43,470 nt of DNA, taken from the NCBI GenBank assembly GCA_001655205.1, contig LPNZ01009557.1:1-43470 (forward strand), in the 5' to 3' direction. Under the pieces are notes generated by a model that was given only the letters and a program-made list of their open reading frames with translations, was not told the origin of the DNA and did not search any database. This document shows, one piece after another, positions 1-12,600 of the stretch (position 1 is the stretch's first letter; each line of letters begins with the position of its first letter). This DNA comes from Lenisia limosa (Eukaryota; Breviatea). The position numbers were made by a program, and so were the translations under genes.

Positions 1-3000
1 CTACCAATATTAATTGACGGACGTTTGTCAAAGAAAAACGTGTTTTTCAGGTGGGAGTACGTGGATCCAGATACCTGAAAGAAATGAGTATTTAATGGCC
101 AAAGTCAAGTCAAGAACACAAAGGTTAACTAAAGTGTTTGCGTTTGCTCCAACCTGAACGTGAGCTGGAACGCCAGAGCTCTCCATCTTCGAGGCGATGT
201 TCACAGCATCACCCCAGAGGTCGTAAGCCAGCTTGCGGGTTCCAATCACACCGGCAACAACAGGGCCCGTATTGATGCCGACGCGGACAGTAAGCAGCAC
301 ACCCTTCCCTAAGTCGAGCCCAGTGTTGGTCCGCCGTAGCACCTGGGGGGGGGGGGGNNNNNNNNNNNNNNNNNNNNNNNNNNNNNNNNNNNNNNNNNNN
401 NNNNNNNNNNNNNNNNNNNNNNNNNNNNNNNNNNNNNNNNNNNNNNNNNNNNNNNNNNNNNNNNNNNNNNNNNNNNNNNNNNNNNNNNNNNNNNNNNNNN
501 NNNNNNNNNNNNNNNNNNNNNNNNNNNNNNNNNNNNNNNNNNNNNNNNNNNNNNNNNNNNNACGCAATTACCCTCTAATCATTTGAGGCATGATTTGAAA
601 CAAGTAGATTATTATTTCCCATTCCAGTATTCAACTTAATCGTAGGAAAGTGGATCAGTTTGGAATAAGGACCCCCCCCCCCCACTCACTTCATTCATTT
701 GGATAGCCATTTCAGTGATGGCTCGGGCGTGGGATGGATGCGGCTCAGGCACACCAGCAGCAATGTGGTAGTNNNNNNNNNNNNNNNNNNNNNNNNNNNN
801 NNNNNNNNNNNNNNNNNNNNNNNNNNNNNNNNNNNNNNNNNNNNNNNNNNNNNNNNNNNNNNNNNNNNNNNNNNGTCTTGATCTTCTCCAAACTCAGCGA
901 AACTGCCACCTATAGCTGGTCAAGCGGATAGAAGAATTAAAAAGAACTGAAAGCAACACGGGAATAAATGGATGTTGATATATATATTTCTGACGTTAAA
1001 CTCTGCGTCCCTCACTTTATCAGGCCCATCATCCCCGTCCCCTTCTTACCCCCTTGTCAAGCTTCACCCACCCACCTTGTCAAATTCGGTAAAGATGTCG
1101 TTGAGCATTGACACGAGTGTTTCGGGGCTCTTACTGCTCGACAATTTAGTAAAGTTCACAATATCCGCGAAGAGCACTGTTGCTTCAGGGTGGTAATCCG
1201 TAACTGGCGATTCTCCCGCCTGCCAAAGTCAAAAGATCCGGACAAAAGACGGGGCAATAGATCAAAGCACCAATACCCAAAAGAAAGCAAATCTCAGCAG
1301 AAATCAAGTATTGAGTCCCTAAAGCAGAAAGCCGCTACCCACTACAATAAGAACAAAAAAACTTGAACTGTGCTTGAACTCTCCTCGTAATAATAGATGC
1401 AACGATACAACCATCATTTCACCCAGACAAACCTGCAATCTGTTGATGATGGACTTGGGCAGGGTGTTAGACAGGAGCTGTTCGGAGACCTCCAGCTCAG
1501 CCAGTCGGTTAGTGTCACTCTCTCCATCCTCATCAACCAAAGCACTGCAGAGGATGAAGGGGAAGGGGGGTATGAAAAAACAAGTTCCTTGAACTGTCAT
1601 AATCATAACCGCTACCAACCTTCCTGCATGGTCCCTCATTGGGTCGCACCAGTCAAAGTCCTCTGCGTGGAGACCGCTGTGTTATCAATAGACATGACAT
1701 ACCATACCCAAGAAGAATAAACCAATAACATAGACATTTGCCACTATTCAAGATAAAACATAACTCCCATGATTCAAGAACTATCCTTGGAATACCCAAA
1801 GTGGATGCCAATTGATGATGAATATCGAGATACTCAAGCAAGCTTATCATTATGGGACCAAGGGGAATCTAATTCCCCGCAAACTATCGTACAATGTCGT
1901 CAGCGGTTCTCGCCTAAAAAATAAAAAATCGGATTTGATTTCCAATTGACAAAATTACAATATTGAAGATCATCATTAATCGCATTGACAAGGCATCCCA
2001 TCATGACAAGGTATTATTACAGCACGAACCTGGGGTGACGCAACGCCCAACAGAACGTCACTTTCTTGGATGTAGAGAATTCGGCCGCTGAGCTGCAGAG
2101 GCGGCTGTTCCCCTGCGAACAAGTGAGCAGCGATCCTTTCACATGTCTCATTTATATACCAAAAAGCACCGTTTTTTTGTGGGAGGGGATATAGTAATAT
2201 ATAATGATNNNNNNNNNNNNNNNNNNNNNNNNNNNTATGTATGATATATAGTAATATATGATATCGCATACATATTCGATAATGTATAAAAATATAATAT
2301 GGTAAGAGTCCACACAAATCAAAACTGAAAGAGACGAGACGCCCAGTCGCCCCACAAACCTTGAGCCACGGTCAGCGATAGAGAGACATTAAAACCGTCT
2401 GCTGAAGCAAGACACCTGAAAGGTGACGAAAAAACCCATGCATGGTAATGAGGGTTACATAAAATGANNNNNNNNNNNNNNNNNNNNNNNNNNNNNNNNN
2501 NNNNNNNNNNNNNNNNNNNNNNNNNNNNNNNNNNNNNNNNNNNNNNNNNNNNNNNNNNNNNNNNNNNNNNNNNNNNNNNNNNNNNNNNNNNNNNNNNNNN
2601 NNNNNNNNNNNNNNNNTGACGGGTACGAATCCAAAGAAATTGTAATATTAAGGGAAAAAACTTGGTAACTTCAGAAATAAGGAACTTGGCGCCCCTTTTC
2701 TCTCAAATCCCAATGTAATTATTTGTTTCCCTAGATTTCTAATTAATATGTGATATTATTTCTTTTGTTCAAAAAAAAAACCTCCCAACCTTTTCTCTTA
2801 GTAACTGCGGGGCCAATCGTTGAAGAAGTGGTCCCTACACTATGAGACCATACTGGTACAAACCATGGGGGGGTAAGAATTCGTAAACAAAATACTGAAT
2901 GTCTCACAGTCCAAACTAATTTGCTAACGAAATGGTAAAACTTAGGCCATTTGACCCAGTTATATCTCCAATACGGGTATAAACGTCCTGCCCCCAACCA

Positions 3001-4952
3001 TTTGGATAACTCGCAATTGAGGGTCGACAACGAAATGACAAGGGTGTGTCAGCGCCAGTTGCGAGGCCTCCATAGGGATTTGATAGTAATCCGAGCAGAC
3101 CGGTTCACCTACACATATGAGCATGGTGTCACTCGAAAAATATGATATTTTGGCATCTATTTTCAGAACAGAAGCAGGACTATGGAGGCCATATGGACAA
3201 GAAGGGGGGCAGTCATGAATGGTAAATAATATCAAATTACGTTGACGCTTTCCAAAATGTGACGGAGAAACACCAAACAGTTTTAGAAAATCTAAAAGAG
3301 GAGCAATGTACCCCAAAAGGAAATCTAAGTAAACACATGCTCACTTTGTACAGGGGTAGGGTATTTGATTAGGAATGTGTCAGTGAGAGCACCATCAGAG
3401 CGCGGGATCGATTTAATTGTGAAGAACGCCTGGAGAATAAGGGTGAAAACGTCTAAGGAGATGATGACACTATGGAGGCAAAAAGAAACAATGTAGATTA
3501 AATAACTCCCTGAGCCCCCCTCCCCCTACCCCATAATGGTCACCAACAGCCTTAAGAACTCCAACAAGGATCGACTGCGGGCCTAAGGTTGGGTAAATGA
3601 ACGCATAAATGAGCAATAAAAACAGGTAGTATTTGGCCAAAGGTTAGATCTTGGACTAATACAATATCAAGCAACTTGGATACTCCTCCAACCTAGTAAG
3701 CTCCACCATTCGGGAGGTGTTGAAGCGGTTCGATCTGGTTCGTTATCCAACTGTAGTGAATCCCAAAAAGCACATCACCAAAAAAAACTCAACAAGAATA
3801 ATTGACCATTACAGCACCCCCAACAGTGTACAGCAAAAGAGCCTTCCATTGGCTGAGATACCCAAAGAAAAGACTTATTGGCTGCACTCCCGTCAATACG
3901 CATCTAAACTGTCAGAACTACTTTTTTGAACTAGTTAGCAAACGGCAAAGAGATATGCTATGATAATTGAAGTACTTAGCCTATNNNNNNNNNNNNNNNN
4001 NNNNNNNNNNNNNNNNNNNNNNNNNNNNNNNNNNNNNNNNNNNNNNNNNNNNNNNNNNNNNNNNNNNNNNNNNNNNNNNNNNNNNNNNNNNNNNNNNNNN
4101 NNNNNNNNNNNNNNNNNNNNNNNNNNNNNNNNNNNNNNNNNNNNNNNNNNNNNNNNNNNNNNNNNNNNNNNNNNNNNNNCATGAGAGACCGCGCATCTAT
4201 CATTTCTTTAAACTCTTTCAGGGCAATTCGCTCGAACCTTCACTTGTTAGCAATCAACTCTATATATTGGTTGAAGTTTGCAGATGGAATTTAATGCATC
4301 GTATCCAAATTTTATTTTTAAAAAAATCATTTTACAAACACTCCTTTGTAGTAGCATCACCCCACACACATATACACACCAACACCTTCGAGGAATACAT
4401 CGAGGGATAACTGTCGAACTTCCTCGCTCACAGCCCTAGTAATGTAAGAGCTCTTTAATGATTTATATATCACAGAACTAATTGATGTCCCTTATATGTA
4501 CTTAAAATACACGGTAATGCTTTTGGATAATAAAGAATCTGGTTTGAAAGAAAAGGCATATCAGTGAGAAAAAGGAATCAGATTGAAGTAAACAACATAA
4601 CGCCCCAAAACATAAACAGAAAATTGTCAGAGAAATAATAGTATCTCGAACACAAACTCTGACCAAATGTATCAACTATTTCCTAATAATTATAGACAAA
4701 AAAAGGTATAGATTTGCGGAAATCAAAGCTCATTCAACCTTCCCCACCGAAGCAGATCCGATGTTACTTCATCGTCGTAAAAGGTGAAGTTTGAAAATTC
4801 CATTGCTGCAGCATTTAACAAAACAAGTTCACGGATCTAAATGCAGTGAGAAAAGCCGTGGAGGTAACCTCAGGGCCAACCTTCGACGCCTTCTTCTCGC
4901 CAAATCGGACTCTCAGGTAGCCCAAGATAGCATTATTAATTATGCCTAGCAT
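1..4952 (-). CDS. H-NOX / HNOBA / class III nucleotidyl cyclase (soluble-cyclase architecture), 3' end outside window
   Basis: Predicted heme-based gas sensor fused to a cyclic-nucleotide synthase, presumably cytosolic. Exons in transcription order: 4952-4881, 4836-4739, 4435-4386, about 4214 into gap 3985-4179, 3903-3825, 3734-3693, 3582-3530, 3429-3345, 3291-3241, 3108-2999, 2834-2790, at least one lost around gap 2468-2616, 2415-2360, 2112-2030, 1913-1885, 1676-1620, 1544-1433, 1219-1076, 909-690 (contains a gap), 342-154, 74-1. Joints outside the gaps keep phase. H-NOX: the start [20 protein letters not shown] matches the family N-terminus, then [22 protein letters not shown] and [68 protein letters not shown]. 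Signalling helix: [18 protein letters not shown]. Cyclase: LFADIVNFT (first metal Asp), [49 protein letters not shown]. The Lys and Asp purine-site residues are adenylyl-type. The H-NOX proximal His and second metal Asp fall in gaps. Family assignment is firm; substrate is inference. Confidence 0.93.
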
Positions 4953-5253
4953 ATTGCTAGGACCTAGCGACGTGTAACTAGGCTATGTGGTGAACCAGCT
5001 AACTTAAGAGGCCCGTGTAAGAAGCTCCGATATACAGTATACACCTGTATTAATGTATTAACGTTACTAAGAGAGGACTTTCCACAAAAAAAAGACTACA
5101 TAAAACAGATATAAAATATACCCACACCCCCTTTTTTATGATGGTCGCACTCGCAAATTTCTCTCTCAGTACAACTCTCAGTAAATCAGTATAAAGACAA
5201 ATATAACATTTTTGAGTCGAAGGAAGGGAAGTTTGATTCTAATATTCAAAAAC
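4953..5253. promoter_or_regulatory. Divergent intergenic region between the cyclase and FHA genes
   Basis: These 301 bases separate two start codons pointing away from each other, so both promoters and 5' UTRs must lie here unless upstream non-coding exons exist. The sequence is AT-rich with short A and T tracts and a C6 tract followed by T6 near 5127. I see no motif that I can name. Confidence 0.35.
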
Positions 5254-8093
5254 ATGAATATCCCGCCACAGGGACCTCTTCTAGAGCTCACCTATCCGTA
5301 TCTAAACGGCCACAAACATTTTATCTTTGAAAAGAAGGTGACTCTCGGCCGTGGAGGAGATGTTGGCGAGCCTGAGATCCATGTTTCCTTTGATAGGTCG
5401 ATCTCCCCACTACATGCAGAGCTCACGGTTGTTGCTGGCTCTCCAGGAGGCAACTCGCCGATTGCCGAGTTGACCTGTCTTGGCCAACGAGGATGCAGCG
5501 TCACAGGTGGGTTACATTGGCAGATTCCTCGAATTATGCACGCGAAAGTTGTTCTCATGTTTACCTATCCAGGTGTTTTCTATCGTGGCAACCCCACCAA
5601 AGTGATTCCCATTCTAGAAGGTGACATTATTGGTATTGGTATGAGGGGTGATTCAACTTGAAAGCATCTGCCATGAGCTTAGTAGAATGCATCATTATTC
5701 CATTCTCGATATTATCATTTTTGCAAATGGGGGGTTTAAACTACTTCTTGAGAATGGATTTTATATTATTATCAGTACCATTTCTAGTCGTAATGACATA
5801 CATGTAGATTGTTTCTTTAATCTTCTCTTTAACGCCTTCCATTGACATGCTCATCTCCAGGGGAAACGCAGTTCATTGTGACGTTGCCATCCCCTACACT
5901 CTCATTGGAACATAGTCAGGTACGTCAAGGGGTGTATAAGGGACGTTCACATCCCCTACTTTTTTCACCAAAGTTGACCTATATTGAATGGAGTGTAAAT
6001 GTTCAACAAAAGACTCCATTTTTACCATTCGTATTGTATTATGAAAGCAGTACTGGCCATTTTATCACAGTTCACGCTCCAATAATTAACATTTTAGATG
6101 ATCAAGAGGCAGCTTTTTCGGCAGGGCCACTGCGAAGCCCATAATGCAGTAAGTAAGAAACCAGGTGATGGGGGCATTCATCATAAATTGCAAAATAATG
6201 TTGTACGCTAGAGGGATGTGATGCGGTGCTGCAGAAGCCATATTTTATTGTTTTCAATCCTTATGTGCTACAAATTTTTAGGTAACAGAGTTGATTCTGG
6301 GTGTCTTTTGTTTTCCCCAATCCCCCCCATGTATTGTGTGTGTGAAGCCGATATTATGATAATCAGGAACACTACAACACATTCTTCAGTTGAAATGTAC
6401 AAAAGTAGACTTGAACGCCCCCTCACTCTATGTACCCCCATCTGTTAAGCATTGAACTATATCACAACCCCCATTTTACCCTCTTCAGAAGAAGATGTTG
6501 TGGTGCCGAGCCAGGTTCCCTCCAAGAGGCCACCTTCCACAGCCCCGTCCGTACCGTGTGAGTGGGGATTGCTGGAAAGGCCGAGTTTCTCATGCCAACC
6601 TAATTACATTTACTTAAAGCCCAAGTTGGTATCATCAAAACACATATTAGTTTTGGTATTTTTAATAGTTGTGCATTTACGTTACTGCAGCGGCTCCGGT
6701 GGCGGTGAAGAAGCCGCAGTCTCTGCGTGTCACAGTGTACATAGCCATGGCAACTGCCTTAGCAAAGGACCACACCACCAGGTTAAACAGTGATGAAATT
6801 ACGACATTAGTCAATGAAATTGTGCCCCCAGGTTTGTGGGGTTTTCTCATTGTTGGCGATGTTGGAGAATGCAAAATAGCTGCGAATTAAATGGCTATGT
6901 AACATGATTTGAGTATTCTAGATTGATCCATAGGGGTACCTGAGGGCTTTTGGCGGTAGTTTTACCTTTCCCTCTCTGCTTTGTTTTGTTATTTATTTTC
7001 AAATTCTCTTCTTATGATAGAATATTTGATTCAGGATTATGTTAGCCAGTTTACACCCCCCCCCCNNNNNNNNNNNNNNNNNNNNNNNNNNNNNNNNNNN
7101 NNNNNNNNNNNNNNNNNNNNNNNNNNNNNNNNNNNNAGCCTTGCTTCATCAACTTCAAGGATGTGGGCGGTTAATAATCCATAAAAGGATGATACTAACG
7201 CTAAAGCCAGCACTCTGGCTATTTGTACCTTATCGGAATCGTATTTTTGATAATATACTCTTGTATTTGCTTTGAACGGTGTTTGTTGGGCACATGGTTT
7301 AATATGAGATAATCATCAATGATAAGATCGATACTGACGATGTAGCCTGACGGTGGAGTTGTTTGGACTCTTGACCCGACACAAAGCCTTCCAAGTAACC
7401 TGGTTGGTGTTGGCTTGTCAGATTGTGATATGTAATATATCTGTTATGGTTGAGATCAAAGTTTACCACAAAATTCGCATGATAGGCGTGTTAAACACCC
7501 AATCATAATGTGATACATTGTTCCTTGACACATCAACATGGTGTTTTGCAAAAATCAGCGAACTCTTTTTTGGGCATATTTTAATATAGTTTCTTACACA
7601 AACAGGATATGAGCCTCGTGCCTTCCTTTAAACTTCCACCCAAAACCAATTCCCAAGCCGCCCCAACGTCCACTTCTTCTGAGCCTTCTTTCCTTCCTCC
7701 TCCGATCATGAGCCAAAGGTATGTCGTGTCAAAGTAATAGAGCAATGGAATGTCATGCAGTCCGTCCTTTCCTTTCCTTTATTCCTGCTTTCTTCCTCCC
7801 TTTTCTTTTCTCTCACCTCTCTCAACTCCTTGTCATCTCTATATTCTCGCACTTCTTCATTTCTCGCATTCTTCCTTGCATTCCAGCTGATTTCTTTAGG
7901 GCAAGACGAGCGAAGAAGCCTCGTCAGGATGATGGGTTCTTTGTCGAAGAGGTACGGATTGTTTTGTCGATTACACTTTGTGTTGTAATAAAGATTGTCG
8001 TTATGATGTCTTCTAATACAACAGGGCGAACCGGATGATGTTCCACAGCACCACTACAGACACGGCAATGAAGAACTATACGATGATGAATAG
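5254..8093 (+). CDS. FHA-domain protein
   Basis: Predicted phosphothreonine-binding protein. Exons: 5254-5506, 5573-5638, 5861-5919, 6098-6148, 6282-6300 (19 nt), 6489-6557, 6691-6831, one starting in gap 7066-7136 and ending at 7169, 7346-7394, 7606-7718, 7900-7951, 8025-8093. Phases agree at every joint that can be tested. Residues 1 to about 130 form the FHA domain: VTLGRGGD (conserved Gly-Arg), FDRSISPLHAEL (conserved Ser and His), VFYRGNPTKVIPILEGDIIG. After it come a Pro/Ser-rich stretch (PSQVPSKRPPSTAPSVP), a helical segment (SLRVTVYIAMATALAKDHTT), a second Pro/Ser stretch, a basic patch (ARRAKKPRQDD) and an acidic end (NEELYDDE). An N-terminal FHA recalls nibrin, but I found no BRCT domains and no nibrin-type C-terminus, so I give no symbol. 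The FHA call is sound; the microexon and the segment around the gap are less certain. Confidence 0.75.
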
Positions 8094-8206
8094 GTTTGGT
8101 GGGTCTGTAGGTCTTGATTTGGTGGTGTTAGAGCCATATTGAGTCTCGCTGATTCTACTTTCCAGTACCTTCGCTTAATATCCTAGAGAGATCCTACCAG
8201 AATTGT

Positions 8207-9061
8207 ATGGTTACTGTCCACCAGAGATTAATTTGTACTCTGAATAGTATGTACTTTTTTTTTATTTCTATCTATACCCTGGATTCAGATTTAGTTCAAA
8301 TGGTTGTTCTATTAGAACCACTAAAGGACAGTCTTTCCCCCATTCTGACTGAACAATTACAGGAGGAACTTCATTTTTCAATTCTCCAAAGAGTGCTGGT
8401 GAAAGTTGAGGTACTGAAAAAAAGTTATTATCGGACATCAGGACATCAGGATATGGCCAGTCAGTGGCCAGTTGAACAGTTGCAAATATGGATCAAATAT
8501 ATTAGACATCAAAGAATCGGTCCGGAGAGGGGAATTTCTTCTTGATTATTGGTCCTATCTCTGTGTTATGGCATTGATTTGGCCATTCACATAAATAATG
8601 AGTAGTGTGTGAGTTGTAAATAAATATATTAGCTTGATAATATACGAAGCAAAAAACCTTGATAAAACTTTGATTGACTCCACAAAACGTCAACAATTAT
8701 TGGGCGATGATGGGTCCTTTCTTAGTCGTCACTCCAACAAAGCCCAAGGCCATCAAGAAGGAAAGGTGGGAGGGCTGGGAGGTCTGCATCAGCATGACCT
8801 GATAAATGTCGTTTCTGCATATTGACAGGGAATATGGATTCATTATCAATACACGAAGATGATTGATTAGTTTCTTCAAGAAGATGGTTTGAGGAGCCCA
8901 AAAGGAGGAAACTGGTAGGGCCGTTTTTTTGTTTTTGTTCTGTTTTGCCTGATTACTTTGATGCAAGGTTAGTACAAAGGCTGCTCTACTGAGGGTTTAT
9001 TTTGTCTCTTCCATACCCCTTCCGCATTTCAGGGGCCGCCAATGTAGCCGACCAGACATGA
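8207..9061 (+). CDS. Small helical protein of unknown function (tentative)
   Basis: Four exons join in frame to 76 residues: 8207-8246, 8289-8410, 8726-8765, 9033-9061. The first two encode a likely helix (LVQMVVLLEPLKDSLSPILT, then EQLQEELHFSILQRVLVKVE) with leucine/valine spacing that would suit a helical bundle. The third gives a basic Ser/Pro/Arg piece (QSPRPSRRK) and the fourth a short tail ending NVADQT. The acceptors before exons 3 and 4 have good pyrimidine tracts. The ATG lies 113 bases after the FHA gene stop. The second exon has clear coding character; the last exons and the start are guesses. I do not recognise the family; its size and helicity would also suit a small subunit of a larger complex. 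Confidence 0.4.
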
Positions 9062-9615
9062 TTTTTTTGACATCAGGTGACATCAGGAAACATCATGAAA
9101 TCATGTGATAATTTACATTTTTCTTTTCTTTTATTTGGTATTCTTCTGAGTATTCCGTTGTAAAAAAGGTATGAAACCATTCTAACAGTATTATTACTAG
9201 TAGAGTCGTATCATCTTTAAATCAGCCCCTTTTTTCTTCCTTTTCACTTTCCTGTCACTTTGCTGATTGAATCTGGACAGTAAAGAACTCACAAGTATTA
9301 CCTTGAGTTTCCAGCAAAACATCTCAATTTGTGATGGAATCTTTCCGTTGTGCTGACCGTTTTAGCATCAAAGAACCTAATTTGAATGAAGAAAACGGAG
9401 GTGTGTTGAGTTGTGTGTTTGAATATATGGTGTATCTTTTGGGAGTGAGTCGTAATTCGTGTTAACTAATCGAAACCTCAATCCATGTTCAAAGGAACAC
9501 TGGCAAGTCATTGTACCAATATCCGTCCCCTATGAGTATCATTTTACAAAGGTAAACAACTGGCAATGGTATTTGTAGAAATACACAATAACATCCAATG
9601 TCTTTGAAACAGAAA
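9062..9615. other. Gene-poor stretch with a possible 51-codon ORF
   Basis: No confident gene. A two-exon reading (9334-9402 and 9495-9578, + strand, stop TAG) would give 50 residues beginning MESFRCADRFSIKEPNLNEE and containing EHWQVIVPISVPYEYHF. It could instead be 3' exons of the small gene upstream, or chance. Near 9071-9096 the phrase ACATCAGG recurs, as it does at 8438-8453; this looks like a local simple repeat. The neighbouring membrane-protein gene ends convergently at 9616. Confidence 0.25.
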
Positions 9616-12600
9616 TTAGAACTCTGTTAAATCCTCGATCTCTCTTTTCTTTCTCGCACGGCTACAGCAACAAACAACTGCGCTAATAAGCCCAAGTCCT
9701 GCTGTGGCTCCCAATATCACCTACAAGATAAAGACAAAGCTATGTTGTAGAATGGAAATAAATCTAAGCTCTCTGCAGATCTTATATACCTCGACACTGA
9801 ATCAGTTGGGGTTTTTGATATTTATATCAAACAACATAATACATACCTTTTCTTTCAATACATCACTCGGTTCCTCCTTCATCATTTTGCAAGTTGGGTC
9901 ATCAGAATCTTCGGAACATACATCACACACCACCTAAACTGTCACATTGTCCGTTTTCTTTTCAATGTGTCAACATCTCTTCAAAATCCGCGAACTATAT
10001 AGTATGATATATTTTACCGATCTTTTTCGGACCAACTCTAATTCAATACTAATCACGTGTATACCTCAGGGGAACAGTTCAGCGGGACACATTTCAGGTA
10101 TGGTGGAGAAACACAGCCTCCATTGTCGGATAGACACGGGTTGGTGTATTTCTCAGGACAGCCAACTTCCTGTTGTTAGGTTAAACTCAACCTGTTTTTT
10201 CCAAATACAAATTGGGAGTACTCACCTTATCAATTCGGATGTAAAATTCAACGTCATCACCAAGAGGAATGCTGTCTTGTTCCTAAATAATAAAAACACA
10301 CTCTCACAATCATGAAATTTGTTTTGAGGATGAAGTCCGCAGCACATCATTCTGAAATGAGAAAATAACTCATATTATTAGATACTACTTGTTATGATGT
10401 AAGCCTACCGTGGAGCGGATTGAAATGTCTCTCCTCCGCTCTTCGATAACATAAGTCAAAAGGAATTTAATTTGCGTCTAAAATGTGAGAAGAGAAAAAA
10501 ATCAGATTGTCACCCTTTGGCTTACCTTGAAAGTGAACATCCCTGCATCATTTTTGTCGAATAGGTCTTTTTCTTCTGCACCAACAGATATTCTGAAATG
10601 TTACCAAATAGAGTGTAAAGCATCAATTCCTTGAACATCCAACATACCTGTAGGAGAATGGTAAAAGGTACACGCCTTCACTAATGACTCTCAACGTAGA
10701 GTTGGAAACAAGGTCATTTGCCTGGGTAAATGTTAACGTAGAGTTGGAAACAAGGTCATTTGCCTTGGTAAAAGTTATTTACAATCAACAAAGTCCTTAT
10801 GTTCTATTTACCTTATTGCACTCTTTGAACCTGTGTATTTTGAAATCAGGTTACCTTTCCAAGGACGGTTTCGAAGCCATTAGCTTTGAGAAAAGACAAT
10901 TTGTACCCTGTGTCTACTGTAATGTCCGTGACTTCTGCTGAGCTATTTGATTAGCAAATTATAACCTGGATATTTGTTTAAGTAGACGAATATTAAAGTG
11001 TAAAAGTGATATTGATTCAGTATGAAATGACCAAATCAATAATCATAAGTCATATATTGATTGTAAAGAACAGTTTGTCATATAGTATACAGTATATTAT
11101 TTCCTTATTATTCTGTGCCCACCTTAGTTTGACGTCCGGGGATGTGACGGTCAGTTCGAAATCAATAAGTTCGCCAGGCTTGAGATATTAATATGAGGTT
11201 ACAATGATGAAGACTTCATTGATGATAGATAACTCTTGAGGTAATGATGAATTATTTGGTTCTGGATTGAATTTTATTCAACTTGATCAACAAAAAGGAT
11301 ACAAACAGGTAAGTGATCTCTATTTTACATTTTAAAAACGTCAAATGTGCCAACCAAGAACACTTGGGTGCTTCGCGATGTATCAAGATCTGCTTCAATG
11401 TGTGCATTAATCGCAGTTACAGAACAAAGCGAGTCCTAATATCATCATATTTTGAAAGGTCTCAAGTCAGGTCAAAGTATATTTATGATTAATGATCATT
11501 CGAAAACCAATAAAAAAATACCATTTCAGAAAATACCAACCTCTGTTTCGATGAAAGACTCAAGATCAAGCATATCAGGAAGGACGCAAGGCATTTCACT
11601 GTTACTACAGTGGAACTCAAAATAGAAGTTGTACCTAACGTGTCAGGTAAAATAACGCAAACAGAATAATCTCCAAAAGACACAATACCCTACCATCCAG
11701 TAATGCTGCACTCCTCTTGAGGGTCTATCGTCATTGTCCATTCCTGGTGACAAGGTGACGATGAAACTGGAAAAGTCAAATTGAAACATTGACCACAGGT
11801 ATGTAATTTCTATAACCTACTAATATTTTGACAATTGTCACGTTTACTGTTGTCTTCAGCAACTTCCACCATTATTCCTGTGGGTGCTGCAACTAAATGG
11901 GGTAATGATTAAATTGATATTATACATTTGACACTTAACAGTGCAAGATATTGAAAGCATGTGATACAAACGCTTACATTGCTTATGTTGAAGCTTGAAT
12001 CGCCTGTCAACTTGAGTGATATAAGCTAACTAAAAAATATTATCAAATAGCTATAACATATCATACACATATTATAGTATAGTATACTATGTATATCATA
12101 TGATATGTATATCTACATGTACGCAGGAGACAACTTCAATTTTTTTCACCATAGTACCTCCCAACCTCAATTTGTCCGGTTCCGGAGTTAAAGGATTTTG
12201 ACTTGATCCATGCCTATTCAATAAGTTCCAAAAACAGGAACATCCTTTTCAGGCATCATGGAGCAATATGAAAGAAATTATATCCTATAAAACCAGTTTT
12301 GTATTGCCAATAAATGGTGTCAAGCGGAGCGAGTAAAACGCCAACCTTGGATGCAACACATCTTGTGCAGGGTGGAAGTCCAGCTAGCTGACCAAAGTCC
12401 TCTTTTTCTATTACGCTTGTACGAACCATGCTCTCAAAAGCATCCCCATCATCACTTTCACGTTTCTAGAGTATCAGCAACGTATCATTTTCAAAGCAAA
12501 ATATTATCCTTAAAAGGAGTATGATGAGAAACACAGCAGAAGCTGTGATTTCAATAAAACTGACATGGTCCTCAACATACGGTTAAAAAAGCACAACTCT

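Noticed and set aside
28-567. ORFs running through N gaps
   Set aside because: Frames across runs of N have no evidential value; only the flanking exon parts were used.
1785-1865. A further minus-strand exon ([15 protein letters not shown])
   Set aside because: Its phase does not fit the neighbours, whereas the 29-nt exon 1913-1885 fits both and completes the HNOBA motif.
3717-3929. A 70-codon plus-strand ORF
   Set aside because: It overlaps minus-strand H-NOX exons 3903-3825 and 3734-3693, which fit the family and splice in phase.
5254-8093. Assigning the FHA protein to nibrin (NBS1)
   Set aside because: Only the N-terminal FHA fits. I could not see BRCT domains or the conserved nibrin C-terminal motifs, and the end is a basic patch followed by an acidic tail.
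8697-8966. An 89-codon minus-strand ORF
   Set aside because: Low-complexity composition, no family resemblance, and it overlaps plausible plus-strand exons.
10320-10370. An extra exon between 10282 and 10409 beginning AATGAT
   Set aside because: It has a good acceptor, but in frame it reaches a stop before any phase-0 donor except one giving a 6-nt exon; the neighbours already join in phase without it.
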